Assembly: GCF_002192415.1 (NCBI RefSeq)
Contig: NZ_CP021780.1
Coordinates: 3,162,001 to 3,226,000 of the forward strand
Origin: Paenibacillus donghaensis
GTDB taxonomy: Bacteria > Bacillota > Bacilli > Paenibacillales > Paenibacillaceae
Length of the DNA: 64,000 nucleotides
Direction: 5' to 3'
A program made the position numbers and the translations under genes. Within the stretch, counting starts at the first letter, position 1; each line of letters starts with the position of its first letter. The notes under the pieces are model-generated. The model was not told where the DNA came from. It saw only the letters and a list, made by a program, of their open reading frames with translations, and made no database searches. This document shows positions 51,732 to 60,822 of this stretch, piece after piece.

Positions 51732-51918
51732 TTCTTCACATCCTTCACTTTATTGATTATACCTATTAGTCAAAGCCTTCTCTAAGCGTAAAGCCTGGCA
51801 GGTATTCCGTATATAATCATCTGACCACAATAACTATAGAAATGGGCCGGGAAGCACCATCCGCCCAGATTCCGCATACACTGGCAAAGAATAAAGTCAG
51901 CCAAAGGTGGAATGAAGC

Positions 51919-52089
51919 ATGTCGAAGAACAAACGCGGCAAGGCACTCTGGCGGATGCCCTCACGTGCCAGGGGAACCTGCCCCATCTGCAGCAGCACGC
52001 GGATCAAGCTGCTCTACACCGGCAAGGATGCCAATGGCGGCAAGCTGGATGTCTGCAAAAAATGTGCAGGCAAAACGGTTTCAGCCTAA
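51919..52089 (+). CDS. Small zinc-ribbon hypothetical protein (56 aa)
   Basis: 56 residues beginning MSKNKRGKALWRMPSRARG. Two CxxC pairs, CPIC (about 21-24) and CKKC (about 46-49), make a zinc ribbon. It is basic at the N-terminus, so nucleic-acid contact is possible. AAAGGTGG lies 9 bases before the ATG and a terminator follows. I do not recognise a named family; the short length puts it below many gene callers. Confidence 0.7.
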   Translation: MSKNKRGKALWRMPSRARGTCPICSSTRIKLLYTGKDANGGKLDVCKKCAGKTVSA

Positions 52090-52103
52090 TCGGAACGCAC
52101 AGC

Positions 52104-52146
52104 AAAAAAAGAGGAGCCTTCCGCAGAAGCGAAAACTCCTCTTTTT
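52104..52146 (+). terminator. Rho-independent terminator after the zinc-ribbon gene
   Basis: AAAAAGAGGAG pairs with CTCCTCTTTTT around a 19-base loop. Confidence 0.8.
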
Positions 52147-52159
52147 ACTGTGTTATGTC

Positions 52160-52260
52160 CAAATATAAGAATTTATATGTTCCAAGCTATAAATTATCCT
52201 TCTATTTCTCGCTGAAACTCTCCGTCCTTACTAAAAGGACGGAGAAGCCGTTTCCACTTG
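52160..52260 (-). repeat. Long hairpin element of the GAAACGG family (copy 8)
   Basis: On the minus strand: AAGTGGAAACGGCTTCTCCG, GTCCTTTTAGTAAGGAC, GAGAGTTTCAGCGAGAAATA, GAAGGATAATTTATAGCTTG and the tail ATATAAATTCTTATATTTGG. It is the same long form as at 23383 and 43834. It lies about 65 bp after the YcdB/YcdC-like gene's stop codon. Confidence 0.85.
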
Positions 52261-52324
52261 TGGTGTCAGGTTATCCGCCTAGCAGCAGTCCCCACCGGAG
52301 GCCTTGCTGTCACATTCTTTCATA

Positions 52325-53680
52325 TTATTCCGGAATCCGGATCTCTCCAGTTACCGCGTTACATAACCAGTCACAGTCGAGGGTATAGACCAGTCTGGCT
52401 TCTCGCGCATGATGCGGACCATTGTCGTCCTCCATCATGTAATGAAGCTTAAGCTTCAATCTGCCCTCCAACTGCTCCCACGCTTGTTCTCTTGCAATCA
52501 CTGGTTTCTGCAAGCTGCCGAGGGGAGACTGCTTCTCCTCCAGCAAATAGCCCAACCACTCGCTCTTATCCATTACATTGTTTACTTTCCATGTGTTATG
52601 GTCTAACACCAGCTTGATCCCCCCGCCGCTTAGCGGGATCTGATGAATCAGCCGTTGCACCTCGACCATAATCTGATCTCCCTGCATACCGGACACAACC
52701 TTCTGCCCCTCCCGGCTGACAAAAGCATAACAGCAGTCCTTCTGCTCCGGCAGCTGACTTACATAAGCTGCGGCGATTCTCTTGGCCCTCTCCTTCTCCA
52801 GCTGTGTCAGTTCTGCACGAAACGGATGTGGCGCTGACAAATCCACCTCTGTCATTCCGTCGGCCAACCGCAGCACATCATAATGGTCTGCGGCAAAAAT
52901 CGGCTTCCGCTCTACCTCGAGCCTTGGCAGATTCCGCTGCCTAACCTCTTGCAGGTCTATTATCTCCACCCTCTCTGCCTGATCCGTATGGAGCAGCTGG
53001 CCGGTTGCCGCATCGAAGGTATCCTCCCGGCAGATGTAGACCGGATGCTCCGGGGAGAGCAAGTGGTGATAGGTGAGCGACAGCTGCCCACTCTCCAACT
53101 GCTCCAGCAGCTGTTCTTCAGGAAGCCTGGCAGTGCTGGGTGCGAAGGAGCACTCCTTCCATTGCCAGAACAGATGAATCAGCTCCCGGCGGCGGTTCAT
53201 CACAAGGTTTAGAGATTGCGATCCATTTACCGGGATACCTGCATACTCCCGCCGGAAGCTGAACTCCAGCAGCTCTCCACCATACGTATGTTTCCGGACC
53301 AGCTTCAGCTCGGCAGGCTGAATGGGCAACTCCAGCTTGGCGAGCCAGTCAGGAATTGCCGGATAAACGGCTTCGTACTCCGCTTCATCCAGTTCTTCGC
53401 GTTCCATTTCTCGGTACCCACGGTGATCATGCCGGTAATAGGCGACAATCCTGCCGCTTATCGCGTCCAGTTCTGCCCGCCGCACGGTTGGGCTAACAAG
53501 CTCATTTGCATCTATAGGCGGAGCACCTTCAACATTCCATTCCAGCTCAATCTGATAGGCTGGCCATTGATCCGGGGCTGTACTACGATAAATTCCGCTA
53601 TGGATCAGCTGATGAGTAGCCGGAATGTCCAGCTTGTCAGTTGCGATTTCAACAGCTTCCTGTATGGTTATTAGTTTCAT
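52325..53680 (-). CDS. YcdB/YcdC repeat-like protein, function unknown
   Basis: 451 residues from the ATG at 53680 with GGAGG 10 bases upstream; a longer frame runs into the next gene and is unlikely. The plan resembles YcdB/YcdC (PepSY-like) repeats: ISGRIVAYYRHDHRGY, KHTYGGELLEFSFRREYAG, IPVNGSQSLNLVMN and later DAATGQLLH and LVYTLDCDWLCNAVTGEIRI. The family is suggested by these patterns only. It follows the PadR unit on the same strand. Confidence 0.6.
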   Translation of the reverse strand: MKLITIQEAVEIATDKLDIPATHQLIHSGIYRSTAPDQWPAYQIELEWNVEGAPPIDANELVSPTVRRAELDAISGRIVAYYRHDHRGYREMEREELDEAEYEAVYPAIPDWLAKLELPIQPAELKLVRKHTYGGELLEFSFRREYAGIPVNGSQSLNLVMNRRRELIHLFWQWKECSFAPSTARLPEEQLLEQLESGQLSLTYHHLLSPEHPVYICREDTFDAATGQLLHTDQAERVEIIDLQEVRQRNLPRLEVERKPIFAADHYDVLRLADGMTEVDLSAPHPFRAELTQLEKERAKRIAAAYVSQLPEQKDCCYAFVSREGQKVVSGMQGDQIMVEVQRLIHQIPLSGGGIKLVLDHNTWKVNNVMDKSEWLGYLLEEKQSPLGSLQKPVIAREQAWEQLEGRLKLKLHYMMEDDNGPHHAREARLVYTLDCDWLCNAVTGEIRIPE

Positions 53681-53685
53681 ATGCT

Positions 53686-54411
53686 TTAAGCCTCCGCAAG
53701 TTTCTCTGCTCTCTTCAGCACCAGCGAGATCAGGTAGAGAAGGATACCCACTCCCGCAAGCGACAAGGTGGGAATACTCACCAGCTTGCCAAAAGCAGGC
53801 ATATATTTCATTAACAGAACAGCCGATGTCATAGACAGCACGATCATTACCATGACTTTCAGATAGCCGCGTATATTCCAGCTGTTCTTTCCGCCTCCAC
53901 CTCCACCTCCACCTCCGCTTTCGAATGCCGAGCCCCTCATCCAACGTAGTATGGAAGTTACCACCACCCAGAGCAGCAAGAGATCAACCAGCACAATGGC
54001 CAGTGCGGAGCCTAGATAGAAGTCGGTCTGTCCGGTTCCGAGGCCGAACCATTGGAACAAGCCATAACCGGCAATCCCTGCTGCAATGCTGCTTGAGGAC
54101 AGGAAGATTAGAATCATCCGGGCGGCGAATCTAAGCTGCTGTTTCCGGGGCTTCGCCGGTATTTCAACAATCAATTCATCGCAATAAGACTTCGGGTTCT
54201 CTCCGAATACTTCCTGCGCTGTGCGTCCCTCCTTCTGCGCCTGCAAGAGATGCTCCAGCAGCTCCAGCAGCAGCTCCTCTGTCTGCCGTTCAGAACGGGC
54301 TGTACCCAGCCGCAGATATACAAGCATCTCTTCATAATAGTTCAGATTCTCCGGATGAAGTTGTTCCCTTCTTTTATTGTTCAAATTCACTAAATCTGTT
54401 GTCCTAGTCAT
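53686..54411 (-). CDS. DUF1129-like membrane protein with polyglycine tract
   Basis: 241 residues. The N-terminal helical part (about 15-70, ENLNYYEEMLVYLRLGTARS, TEELLLELLEHLLQAQKEG) is the HAAS/DUF1129 type, followed by four membrane segments. A run of nine glycines (about 170-178) lies in a loop, coded by an in-frame GGAGGT hexamer repeat. It starts 2 bp after the PadR gene ends, so it belongs to the PadR operon. Confidence 0.72.
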   Translation of the reverse strand: MTRTTDLVNLNNKRREQLHPENLNYYEEMLVYLRLGTARSERQTEELLLELLEHLLQAQKEGRTAQEVFGENPKSYCDELIVEIPAKPRKQQLRFAARMILIFLSSSSIAAGIAGYGLFQWFGLGTGQTDFYLGSALAIVLVDLLLLWVVVTSILRWMRGSAFESGGGGGGGGGKNSWNIRGYLKVMVMIVLSMTSAVLLMKYMPAFGKLVSIPTLSLAGVGILLYLISLVLKRAEKLAEA

Positions 54412-54412
54412 C

Positions 54413-54742
54413 TCATCCCTCTTCCTTTCCTGTGATCCGGTCTACGGGACCTTTGATGCGTTCCCACTGGTCCTTGAATTCTGCAAGTGCGGCCTGCCCT
54501 GCTGCAGTTAAGGTATAATATTTCCGCTTCGGTCCACTCTCCGATGCCCTCATTTCACCCTCAATCAGCTGCTCCTTCTGCAGACGCAGCAGAATGGGAT
54601 AGATCGATCCTTCACTGATCCCGAACAACCCGAATTCCTGCAGCTTCATCGACAGCTCATACCCGTACGTGGCCTGCTTACTGATAACGGACAGGATACA
54701 GCCTTCCAGAATACCTTTTAACAATTGACTGCGCTCTGACAT
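54413..54742 (-). CDS. PadR-family transcriptional regulator
   Basis: 109 residues of winged helix: LLKGILEGCILSVISKQATY, GYELSMKLQEFG, SEGSIYPILLRLQKEQLIEG and KRKYYTLTAAGQAAL. Such short PadR proteins pair with a downstream DUF1129-type membrane gene, as here. Two palindromic sites upstream are probable autoregulatory operators. Confidence 0.92.
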   Translation of the reverse strand: MSERSQLLKGILEGCILSVISKQATYGYELSMKLQEFGLFGISEGSIYPILLRLQKEQLIEGEMRASESGPKRKYYTLTAAGQAALAEFKDQWERIKGPVDRITGKEEG

Positions 54743-54750
54743 CTCATCAT

Positions 54751-54807
54751 CTACCTTGCATTACAATATAGTGGAGAAAAAACCAGCTACCTTGCATTAC
54801 AAAGTAG
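54751..54807. promoter_or_regulatory. Two candidate PadR operators
   Basis: CTATATTGTAATGCAAGGTAG (minus strand, 54751-54771, 21 bases of which arms are CTATATTG/CAAGGTAG) and the matching site at 54787-54807 (arms CTACTTTG/CAAGGTAG), both with the TAATG centre, lie 36 bp apart just before padR. The second also forms part of the terminator of the SgrR gene. Confidence 0.65.
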
Positions 54808-54813
54808 CTGGTT
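54775..54813 (-). terminator. Rho-independent terminator after the SgrR gene
   Basis: On the minus strand AACCAGCTAC pairs with GTAGCTGGTT and is followed by TTTTTTCTCC. The loop holds the PadR-site centre. Confidence 0.8.
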
Positions 54814-54840
54814 CCTATTATACAGCTTATTGCCGAATAA

Positions 54841-56634
54841 TCAAGCCTCTTGCATGGGAGAAGTTTTAATCCACAGCTTGGAGATGTCCATGAATCCGAA
54901 CGAACTGGTGTGCAGACCAGATAAATTGGGGCCGAGCTGTGCTGTTTTGTTAATATGACAGCCATGAAGCAGCCAGCATTGCTCACGCATCCGCTCTTCT
55001 ACCTGAATCAGCAGCTTCGTGCGTTCTTCATAGTTCAGCTCATAGAAGCTCTCCAGCTCCTCTTCCAGCAGCAAGCGTTGTTTGTCCAACAGTAAGTGAT
55101 ACAAGCTATTAGACCCATTCTTGAAAAAATGGATCATCCCCCATTGCCAATCATCCTCAAGCAGTTCCTCTGTGATCACCAGATCGGCATGCAGGCGCAG
55201 ATCCTCTTTATCATAATCAGTCTGCGGATACAGCTCCATCCTCAGGCCCACCTGTGCAGCGCGTGCTTTCAGCCATTCCGCCTCTTCGGTTTCCACATGT
55301 TTGGCATTGTGAGCCAGCGTGAGGGTCTCCCCCTGATATCCGCTTTCCTTCAGCAGCTGACGTGCCGATTCCAATGCATGCTCTGTATCCGTCTCCATCC
55401 AGGTTTCAGCCGCGCTCTTCCATGGCAAAAAGCTGCTAGCGGGCCGAACCCGCCGCCCTCCCAGCTCCCTAATCATAGCCTGTGGATCATACAGAGTGCG
55501 GATCGCTTGCCGGAAACTCAGTTGCTGCTGCACGCCCTGCCTGCTAAAATTGAACAACAGATAACGGCAGCCCATAGCTGTGTAATCAATGGTGTAGTCA
55601 TCCTCAGGCGCAGACAGCACTTCCGGCTCAGACTCTTTCAGCCGATACTCCCGCACACTGGAGGCTGCTTCCGGCAAATACCAAATCTCTACACGGTCCA
55701 GCAGCGGGCGAATCCCATAATAATGGTCATTGGCCTCCAGCACCAGCACATCTTCATTGAGAGCCAGCAGACGGTAAGGCCCCGTCCCGATGCTGTCCTT
55801 GGCGAAATCGCCTTCTGCCGGAACAATCGACATATGCACACAGCTGAACAAATGCAGCAAAAACCGGTTAGGTCTGGACAGCTCGAACGTGATACGGTAA
55901 TCACCTCCCAGCTCGACGTGGGCGATATCCTTATAGTGGACAGCAGCGGTACTGCCCAGCTCTTGAAGACGTTGGAATGTTGCCTTGACGTCCCGGGAGG
56001 TCAGGGTCCGGCCATGATGAAACCGCACCCCCTTGCGCAGATAAAAGGTGTAGCTGGTATAAGCCTCGTTGTGCTCCCACATATGGGCCAGCCCGGGACG
56101 AAACCTGCCTTTGTGCCCGTCATAATAGACCAGGGTACTTGTAATCTGGGCGATGATATACGCATCAAAAGCTGTGAATACATGAGCCGGGTCCAGCTTA
56201 TCCATCTGGCGGTTGAGCGTGATCCGCAGCACATCCAGGCCTGAAGGTGATTCGGCTTCACTGACGAAGCCCATTTGTTTGTTCAGCAAGGCCATTAGCC
56301 GTGCCCTGAAGCCTTCATCCACTGCACAATTGGCGATCAGCTCAATGCCTTGTTTGATTTTACCTTTACGCAGCAGCTGTTCAAAAGCCCCCTCCACCAC
56401 CTCCTCGATACTTCGCATGAACAAGAGGCGGGACTTGTGCCCTCTGCCCCGACCCGGCTGCCAGGTGATGAAACCCTGCTCTTCCAGCTTGCGCAGGATA
56501 AACTTGACGTTTCGCGGGGTGCAGCACAGAACGGAAGACAATAAATCTATCGTAACCGGTATAGGCTGCTGAAGCCTAAATGGTGTGTTGACACCTGTAG
56601 CTAAACTCAAATAATTCGTGGTATCGTAATCCAT
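54841..56634 (-). CDS. SgrR-family transcriptional regulator with solute-binding domain
   Basis: About 597 residues from the ATG at 56634 (AAGGAG 9 bases before). The N-terminal SgrR winged helix (about 15-100, PVTIDLLSSVLCCTPRNVKF, ILRKLEEQGFITWQPGRGRG) precedes a SBP_bac_5 domain (about 150-560, FYLRKGVRFHHGRTLTSRDV, SIGTGPYRLL). E. coli SgrR senses sugar-phosphate stress. It diverges from an MFS transporter gene and likely controls it. Confidence 0.88.
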   Translation of the reverse strand: MDYDTTNYLSLATGVNTPFRLQQPIPVTIDLLSSVLCCTPRNVKFILRKLEEQGFITWQPGRGRGHKSRLLFMRSIEEVVEGAFEQLLRKGKIKQGIELIANCAVDEGFRARLMALLNKQMGFVSEAESPSGLDVLRITLNRQMDKLDPAHVFTAFDAYIIAQITSTLVYYDGHKGRFRPGLAHMWEHNEAYTSYTFYLRKGVRFHHGRTLTSRDVKATFQRLQELGSTAAVHYKDIAHVELGGDYRITFELSRPNRFLLHLFSCVHMSIVPAEGDFAKDSIGTGPYRLLALNEDVLVLEANDHYYGIRPLLDRVEIWYLPEAASSVREYRLKESEPEVLSAPEDDYTIDYTAMGCRYLLFNFSRQGVQQQLSFRQAIRTLYDPQAMIRELGGRRVRPASSFLPWKSAAETWMETDTEHALESARQLLKESGYQGETLTLAHNAKHVETEEAEWLKARAAQVGLRMELYPQTDYDKEDLRLHADLVITEELLEDDWQWGMIHFFKNGSNSLYHLLLDKQRLLLEEELESFYELNYEERTKLLIQVEERMREQCWLLHGCHINKTAQLGPNLSGLHTSSFGFMDISKLWIKTSPMQEA

Positions 56635-56780
56635 CCCATCCAGCTCCTTTAAAGGTGAAATGCCGGTGAACAACTTTACACTTTTATTTCCCCCTTTTAT
56701 CTTTATTATTATACATACAGAACATACGCTTGGGAATGCAGCTTGCCCCTACATAACAACGGATTAGGAGCCATTACAGT

Positions 56781-58001
56781 ATGAAAAAACATTTGCAGCA
56801 TATTCACCCTTTAGCCTGGACTATTATTGTTGGCACCATGTTCGGACGTCTTGTTACTTCCATGAGCATCCCGTTTCTATCCATCTATCTCACTCAGGTC
56901 CTCGGCGCTTCACCGACCGAAACCGGAATTACTGTTGCCGTCAGCTCGCTGGCCGGCGTCCTGGTCAGCTTCTACGGCGGATACATCTCCGACAGAATCG
57001 GCCGCAGAATCGTCATGCTCGTCTCTGTCTTCGGCTGGGCCGGCGTCTTCTTCGGCTTCGCCGGTGCCAAGGAGCTATGGGTATTCTTCCTGGTCAATAT
57101 GCTCAACGGGTTATGCCGGTCAGTGTTTGAGCCTACCTCACGGGCGTTGCTGTCGGATATCACCCCTGCCGAGAACAAGCTGCTGGTCTACAATCTGCGC
57201 TATGCCGCCGTGAACCTTGGCGTAGTGTTCGGACCTATTATTGGGCTGCAGCTGGGATCGGCCAAGTCCACCTTTCCCTTTATGATTGCCGGTATCGTCT
57301 ACATTGCGTACGGACTGGTGCTGTTTATGCAATTTTCGGTTCACCGGGCCAGCATGCCGGCTCCGTCTACAGCGGAGGCACCAAGTCTGCGGGCAGCTCT
57401 GGCTGTAACCAGCCGGGACCGCGTATTCCTTCCGGTGCTGATCGGAACGATCTTCTGTGTGCTGGGGTATGGACATTTCAGCTCCACATTGGCTCAATAC
57501 CTGGCGATGAATACACATTTCAGCAATGGCAGCCAGCTATTTTCCTACATGCTCTCGCTGAACGCTGTTACCGTGCTGGTGGTGCAGTATCCGATTGTGC
57601 GCACGGCCAGCAAGTTCCCGCCGGTCGTTCCGCTGCTGCTTGGCAATGTTTGTGTTGCGTTAAGCCTGCTGCTCTTTGGCATCGCTGGCGGGATCGCCCT
57701 GATGATGTTCAGCGTGGTGCTGTTTACGGTTGGTGAGGTTCTGCTATTTACGATGATGGACATGCTGATTGACCGGATTGCCAAGCCGGAGTGGAAGGGT
57801 ACCTACTTCGGAACCATTGGCTTCAATAATCTGGGCAACGTGATTGCGCCTGTATTTGGCGGCCTGCTGCTGGATCAGTTCGGGGCGGGAAACGGTCCGG
57901 CGGTGTTTGTACCACTGGCTCTGACTACGGCGCTGGGGCTTCCGTTCCTGCTGGCCGCTCACAAGCGGCTGACGGCAAAAGAACGTGCGGAGCAGCTCTG
58001 A
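56781..58001 (+). CDS. MFS transporter
   Basis: 406 residues with about 12 membrane segments. Motif A region GYISDRIGRRIVMLVSV (about 74-90) and LNGLCRSVFEPTSRALLSD are clear. It diverges from the SgrR-type regulator (about 150 bp between starts), a pairing that occurs in several Firmicutes and suggests efflux of the regulator's ligand. No substrate can be named. Confidence 0.88.
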   Translation: MKKHLQHIHPLAWTIIVGTMFGRLVTSMSIPFLSIYLTQVLGASPTETGITVAVSSLAGVLVSFYGGYISDRIGRRIVMLVSVFGWAGVFFGFAGAKELWVFFLVNMLNGLCRSVFEPTSRALLSDITPAENKLLVYNLRYAAVNLGVVFGPIIGLQLGSAKSTFPFMIAGIVYIAYGLVLFMQFSVHRASMPAPSTAEAPSLRAALAVTSRDRVFLPVLIGTIFCVLGYGHFSSTLAQYLAMNTHFSNGSQLFSYMLSLNAVTVLVVQYPIVRTASKFPPVVPLLLGNVCVALSLLLFGIAGGIALMMFSVVLFTVGEVLLFTMMDMLIDRIAKPEWKGTYFGTIGFNNLGNVIAPVFGGLLLDQFGAGNGPAVFVPLALTTALGLPFLLAAHKRLTAKERAEQL

Positions 58002-58004
58002 TAG

Positions 58005-58617
58005 CTTAGATACTTAGACACGGTTTACTACTTAGGTTCCAGTCAAGATTAGAGTAGTGCCCTGGAACCTTTGAAGTAACTAGATGCATTTTCGGTTACT
58101 ACTTAGGACCCCATAGGAAAGGAGCATCAAATTTTGATCGCCACATCAGTCCAATCACTGAATTAGTTGCGAATCTGCATCTAATTCACCGATTTTTCCC
58201 GTTTTGAAGCAAATAAGTGCCATAATGCACTTAATTTCCGATTCTGAGCGCTGAACAAGCAATTCACTCGCAATTAGTTGCATATTCGCACTTATTTACC
58301 TTCTAACAGCCGTTTACGTTGAAATTAAGTGCGTTTTCGCATCTAATTTCTTTGAAAGGATCTAGTGCAGCATTCACATCCTCAGTGGACCTAAGCAGTA
58401 ACCATTATCGCACTTATTGGCTTCCTGACAGACATTTCGGTGGAATTTAGTTGCAGTTTCGCATCTAATTACTTTGAAGCTTCTTGGGCAAGACGCTACA
58501 TCCTCGCCGGGACCTAAGTATTAACTATTTTCGCAACTAATTCGGTGGATTGGACATATGAAACTGTCGGAAATAACAATCACCCTCAATTAGTTAACAT
58601 AATATATAATATGTAAT
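58005..58617. other. Gene-free block of about 610 bp, cluster of dispersed elements
   Basis: This holds one complete type-B element (58094-58403), a partial copy before it (58021-58093, ending in another GGTTACTACTTAGG), and two partial copies after it up to about 58545, each with terminus-like words (GGACCTAAGCAGTAACC, GGGACCTAAGTATTAAC). No gene is seen. The WYL regulator stop lies at 58618. Confidence 0.75.
58094..58403. repeat. Dispersed intergenic element, type B, complete copy
   Basis: 310 bp. Ends: GGTTACTACTTAGGACCCC and GGACCTAAGCAGTAACC. Four internal imperfect palindromes start at 58161, 58211, 58272 and 58323 (arms such as AATTAGTTGC/GCATCTAATT and AATAAGTGC/GCACTTAATT, 6-base centres). 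Arm changes tend to be matched on the other side. It is the inverted match of the element at 10872-11191. Confidence 0.82.
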
Positions 58618-59574
58618 CTAATTATAACGCCGCAGCTGCTGTATCAGCTGTTCCCTGGCATACGCTCTCATCTCCGGCGGTCCGATAATTTCGCTGGTAC
58701 CCAGCAGTGTACAGATGATCAGCATCGCTCGCTCCCGGCTGTACATATTCACTTGTAACCTTACGTATCCCTCTTCCTCTACGGACTCCAGAATCTCCAG
58801 GCTGCGAGTCAGCTCCCGATCCGATTGCTTGATCAAGATCATCACCGGATACAGTTCCTCCTGCCTGCGTTGTTCCTTAAAAGCATTCTCCGCCAGTCTC
58901 CAGTGCTGCTCCAGGATGAAATCTGCAGGATATTCAAAGCTTTCTTCCATGATTGAAGCAGCCCTAATGCGCTCGCATTTAAAGGTCCGCACACCCCCGG
59001 CTTCCAGGCAACAAGCGACCAGATACCACTCCCCCTGCTTCACAACCAGACCATAAGGCTGCAGCGTACGTGAAGTGGTCTCCCCGTTTACTTTAGTATA
59101 TTGAATGCGCAGCTGCAGCGTCTGCCAGACCGCGGATCGGATCGTTTCCAGGCAAGGTACAGGAGCAAGCTCGGTCCACCAGGGAGCGTCGTCGAAATAA
59201 AAGCGGGTTCTGGCCGTTTCAATGTCTCCCCGGTAGGAGTCCGGCAGTGTCTGCTCCAGCTTCAGCAGCGCATTCTTCAGCTTGATCCGAGGCTCAGCGT
59301 CTCCGCCGGAGTAGATTCCCATTCCCGTCAAATACAGATGGACTACTTCATCCCCATTCAGCTGCTTCAGATTGCTGGTGTACCCCTGCATCAGTGAGAT
59401 GCCGCCACCCGGCCCTGGAGTAGACACGATGGGAATCCCCGATTCCGCCAGCACATCCACATCCCGGTAGATCGAACGCACTGAGGTTTCCAGCGCGGCC
59501 GCCAGCTCGCTTGCCTTCAGCTGTCCTCTGGCCTCCAGCAATAACACAATACCCATTAGACGGTGCAGACGCAT
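58618..59574 (-). CDS. YafY-type regulator with HTH and WYL domains
   Basis: 318 residues. N-terminal HTH_11 (about 5-60, KASELAAALETSVRSIYRDV, DVLAESGIPI) and WYL domain (about 140-225, RTLQPYGLVVKQGEWYLVAC). It diverges from an oxidoreductase gene at 59684 and may control it. Family members bind a small ligand or single-stranded nucleic acid through the WYL domain. Confidence 0.88.
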   Translation of the reverse strand: MRLHRLMGIVLLLEARGQLKASELAAALETSVRSIYRDVDVLAESGIPIVSTPGPGGGISLMQGYTSNLKQLNGDEVVHLYLTGMGIYSGGDAEPRIKLKNALLKLEQTLPDSYRGDIETARTRFYFDDAPWWTELAPVPCLETIRSAVWQTLQLRIQYTKVNGETTSRTLQPYGLVVKQGEWYLVACCLEAGGVRTFKCERIRAASIMEESFEYPADFILEQHWRLAENAFKEQRRQEELYPVMILIKQSDRELTRSLEILESVEEEGYVRLQVNMYSRERAMLIICTLLGTSEIIGPPEMRAYAREQLIQQLRRYN

Positions 59575-59683
59575 AACTTCTCCTCCTGTACAATTTTGAT
59601 TACACTCTCGATAATTCTTGCCAGACTGTTGTCAACAATGAAAGGTTATCATTAGTTATAACTTATTGAAGGGGTTGTTGGCA

Positions 59684-60634
59684 ATGAACATCGGCATACT
59701 TGGAACTGGATTTGGAGCCTACCATGCAAGTCTTATCAAAGAGCTGTACCCGCAAGCCAGAATTATTGTGTTTGGCAGAAATGAAGCCAAGCTGAGCAAG
59801 CTGCAGCAGGAACTGGGGGTCGAGATCACCACCAACGCCGATGATATTCTGCTTGATGACGAGGTTGAGATCATAGATATCTGCCTTCCTTCGGCCCTGC
59901 ATGAGCGGTATGCGGTCGCCGCGCTGCAGAACGGCAAACATGTCTTCTGTGAGACACCGGTGTGTCTAAGCATGGAGGATGCCGTTACGATGCTAAAGGT
60001 GGAAACACAATCCGGCCGCAGAGTTCTGGTGAATCAATTCATCAAATTTGATCCCGCATACAGCTACTTATATGAGGCTGTTCAGGCAGGAACCTACGGG
60101 AAGCTGCTGTCTTTCAGCCTGCGCAGAGAGACCTCCCCGATGTGGGGTGATCTGGGTCTTGACTCCATTACTCTGAAGCTGATGATTCACGAGCTGGATC
60201 TGCTTACAGCGTTGCTGGGATCCGGTATCCAAGTTACTGCTTGGGGAACGGGTGGAGGCAAAGAAGAACAGGCACTGGTCAGGTCCCTTTTTGTAAAAGA
60301 GCAGCTTTCGGCTGAAATTACAGTATCCTCGCTAATGCCTGCTGCTTATCCGTTTACGGTGGGCTATGAGGCTTACTTCGAACAGGTGAAGCTGGTGTTT
60401 CATGAGAGTGAAGACGCTTCGGGCAACGTAGATACGGCCCTTTATGTCTATGGCGCGGACGGCAAACAGGAAATTGCACTGGTACGCAAAAATCCATATG
60501 AACTGAGTATCGGCCATGCGCTGCAATCCTTGCACGAAGGTACCCCCTCCCCGTTGTCTCTGGATTCCGCTGTTCAGGCTCTGGATCTGGCAGTCCAGCT
60601 TAAGCATATGCTCGCGCCGCAGGTAGTGGGCTAA
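59684..60634 (+). CDS. Gfo/Idh/MocA-family oxidoreductase
   Basis: About 316 residues from the ATG at 59684 with AAGGGG 9 bases before. N-terminal NAD(P) fold (MNIGILGTGFGAYHASLIKE), then the EKP-like loop CETPVCLSMEDAV (usually CEKPL, here CETP) and C-terminal Gfo domain (about 125-316). The Lys of EKP, usually catalytic, is replaced by Thr, so enzyme activity is uncertain. It is divergent from the WYL regulator. Confidence 0.82.
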   Translation: MNIGILGTGFGAYHASLIKELYPQARIIVFGRNEAKLSKLQQELGVEITTNADDILLDDEVEIIDICLPSALHERYAVAALQNGKHVFCETPVCLSMEDAVTMLKVETQSGRRVLVNQFIKFDPAYSYLYEAVQAGTYGKLLSFSLRRETSPMWGDLGLDSITLKLMIHELDLLTALLGSGIQVTAWGTGGGKEEQALVRSLFVKEQLSAEITVSSLMPAAYPFTVGYEAYFEQVKLVFHESEDASGNVDTALYVYGADGKQEIALVRKNPYELSIGHALQSLHEGTPSPLSLDSAVQALDLAVQLKHMLAPQVVG

Positions 60635-60822
60635 TCTCTATCGGAACGGCAGGTTGACATGGACTGCGGGATCTGGCACCTCCTTTTAACCTGGTTTCGC
60701 ATCTAGAAACAGTGATTTATTGAGTATTTGGGTGGCTGCTAGGTAGTTGCGTTGTTGCAGACAGGGTTTAGATTTACTATTCTGAATTATTCATATATTG
60801 AAATATTGTTTATAGTCTTTTG
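60635..60822. other. Intergenic, no gene seen
   Basis: AT-rich near 60770-60815. It contains a faint type-B-like word (GGTTTCGCATCTAG and GTTGCGTTGTTGCAG near 60693 and 60746) that may be an old repeat fragment. Confidence 0.4.
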
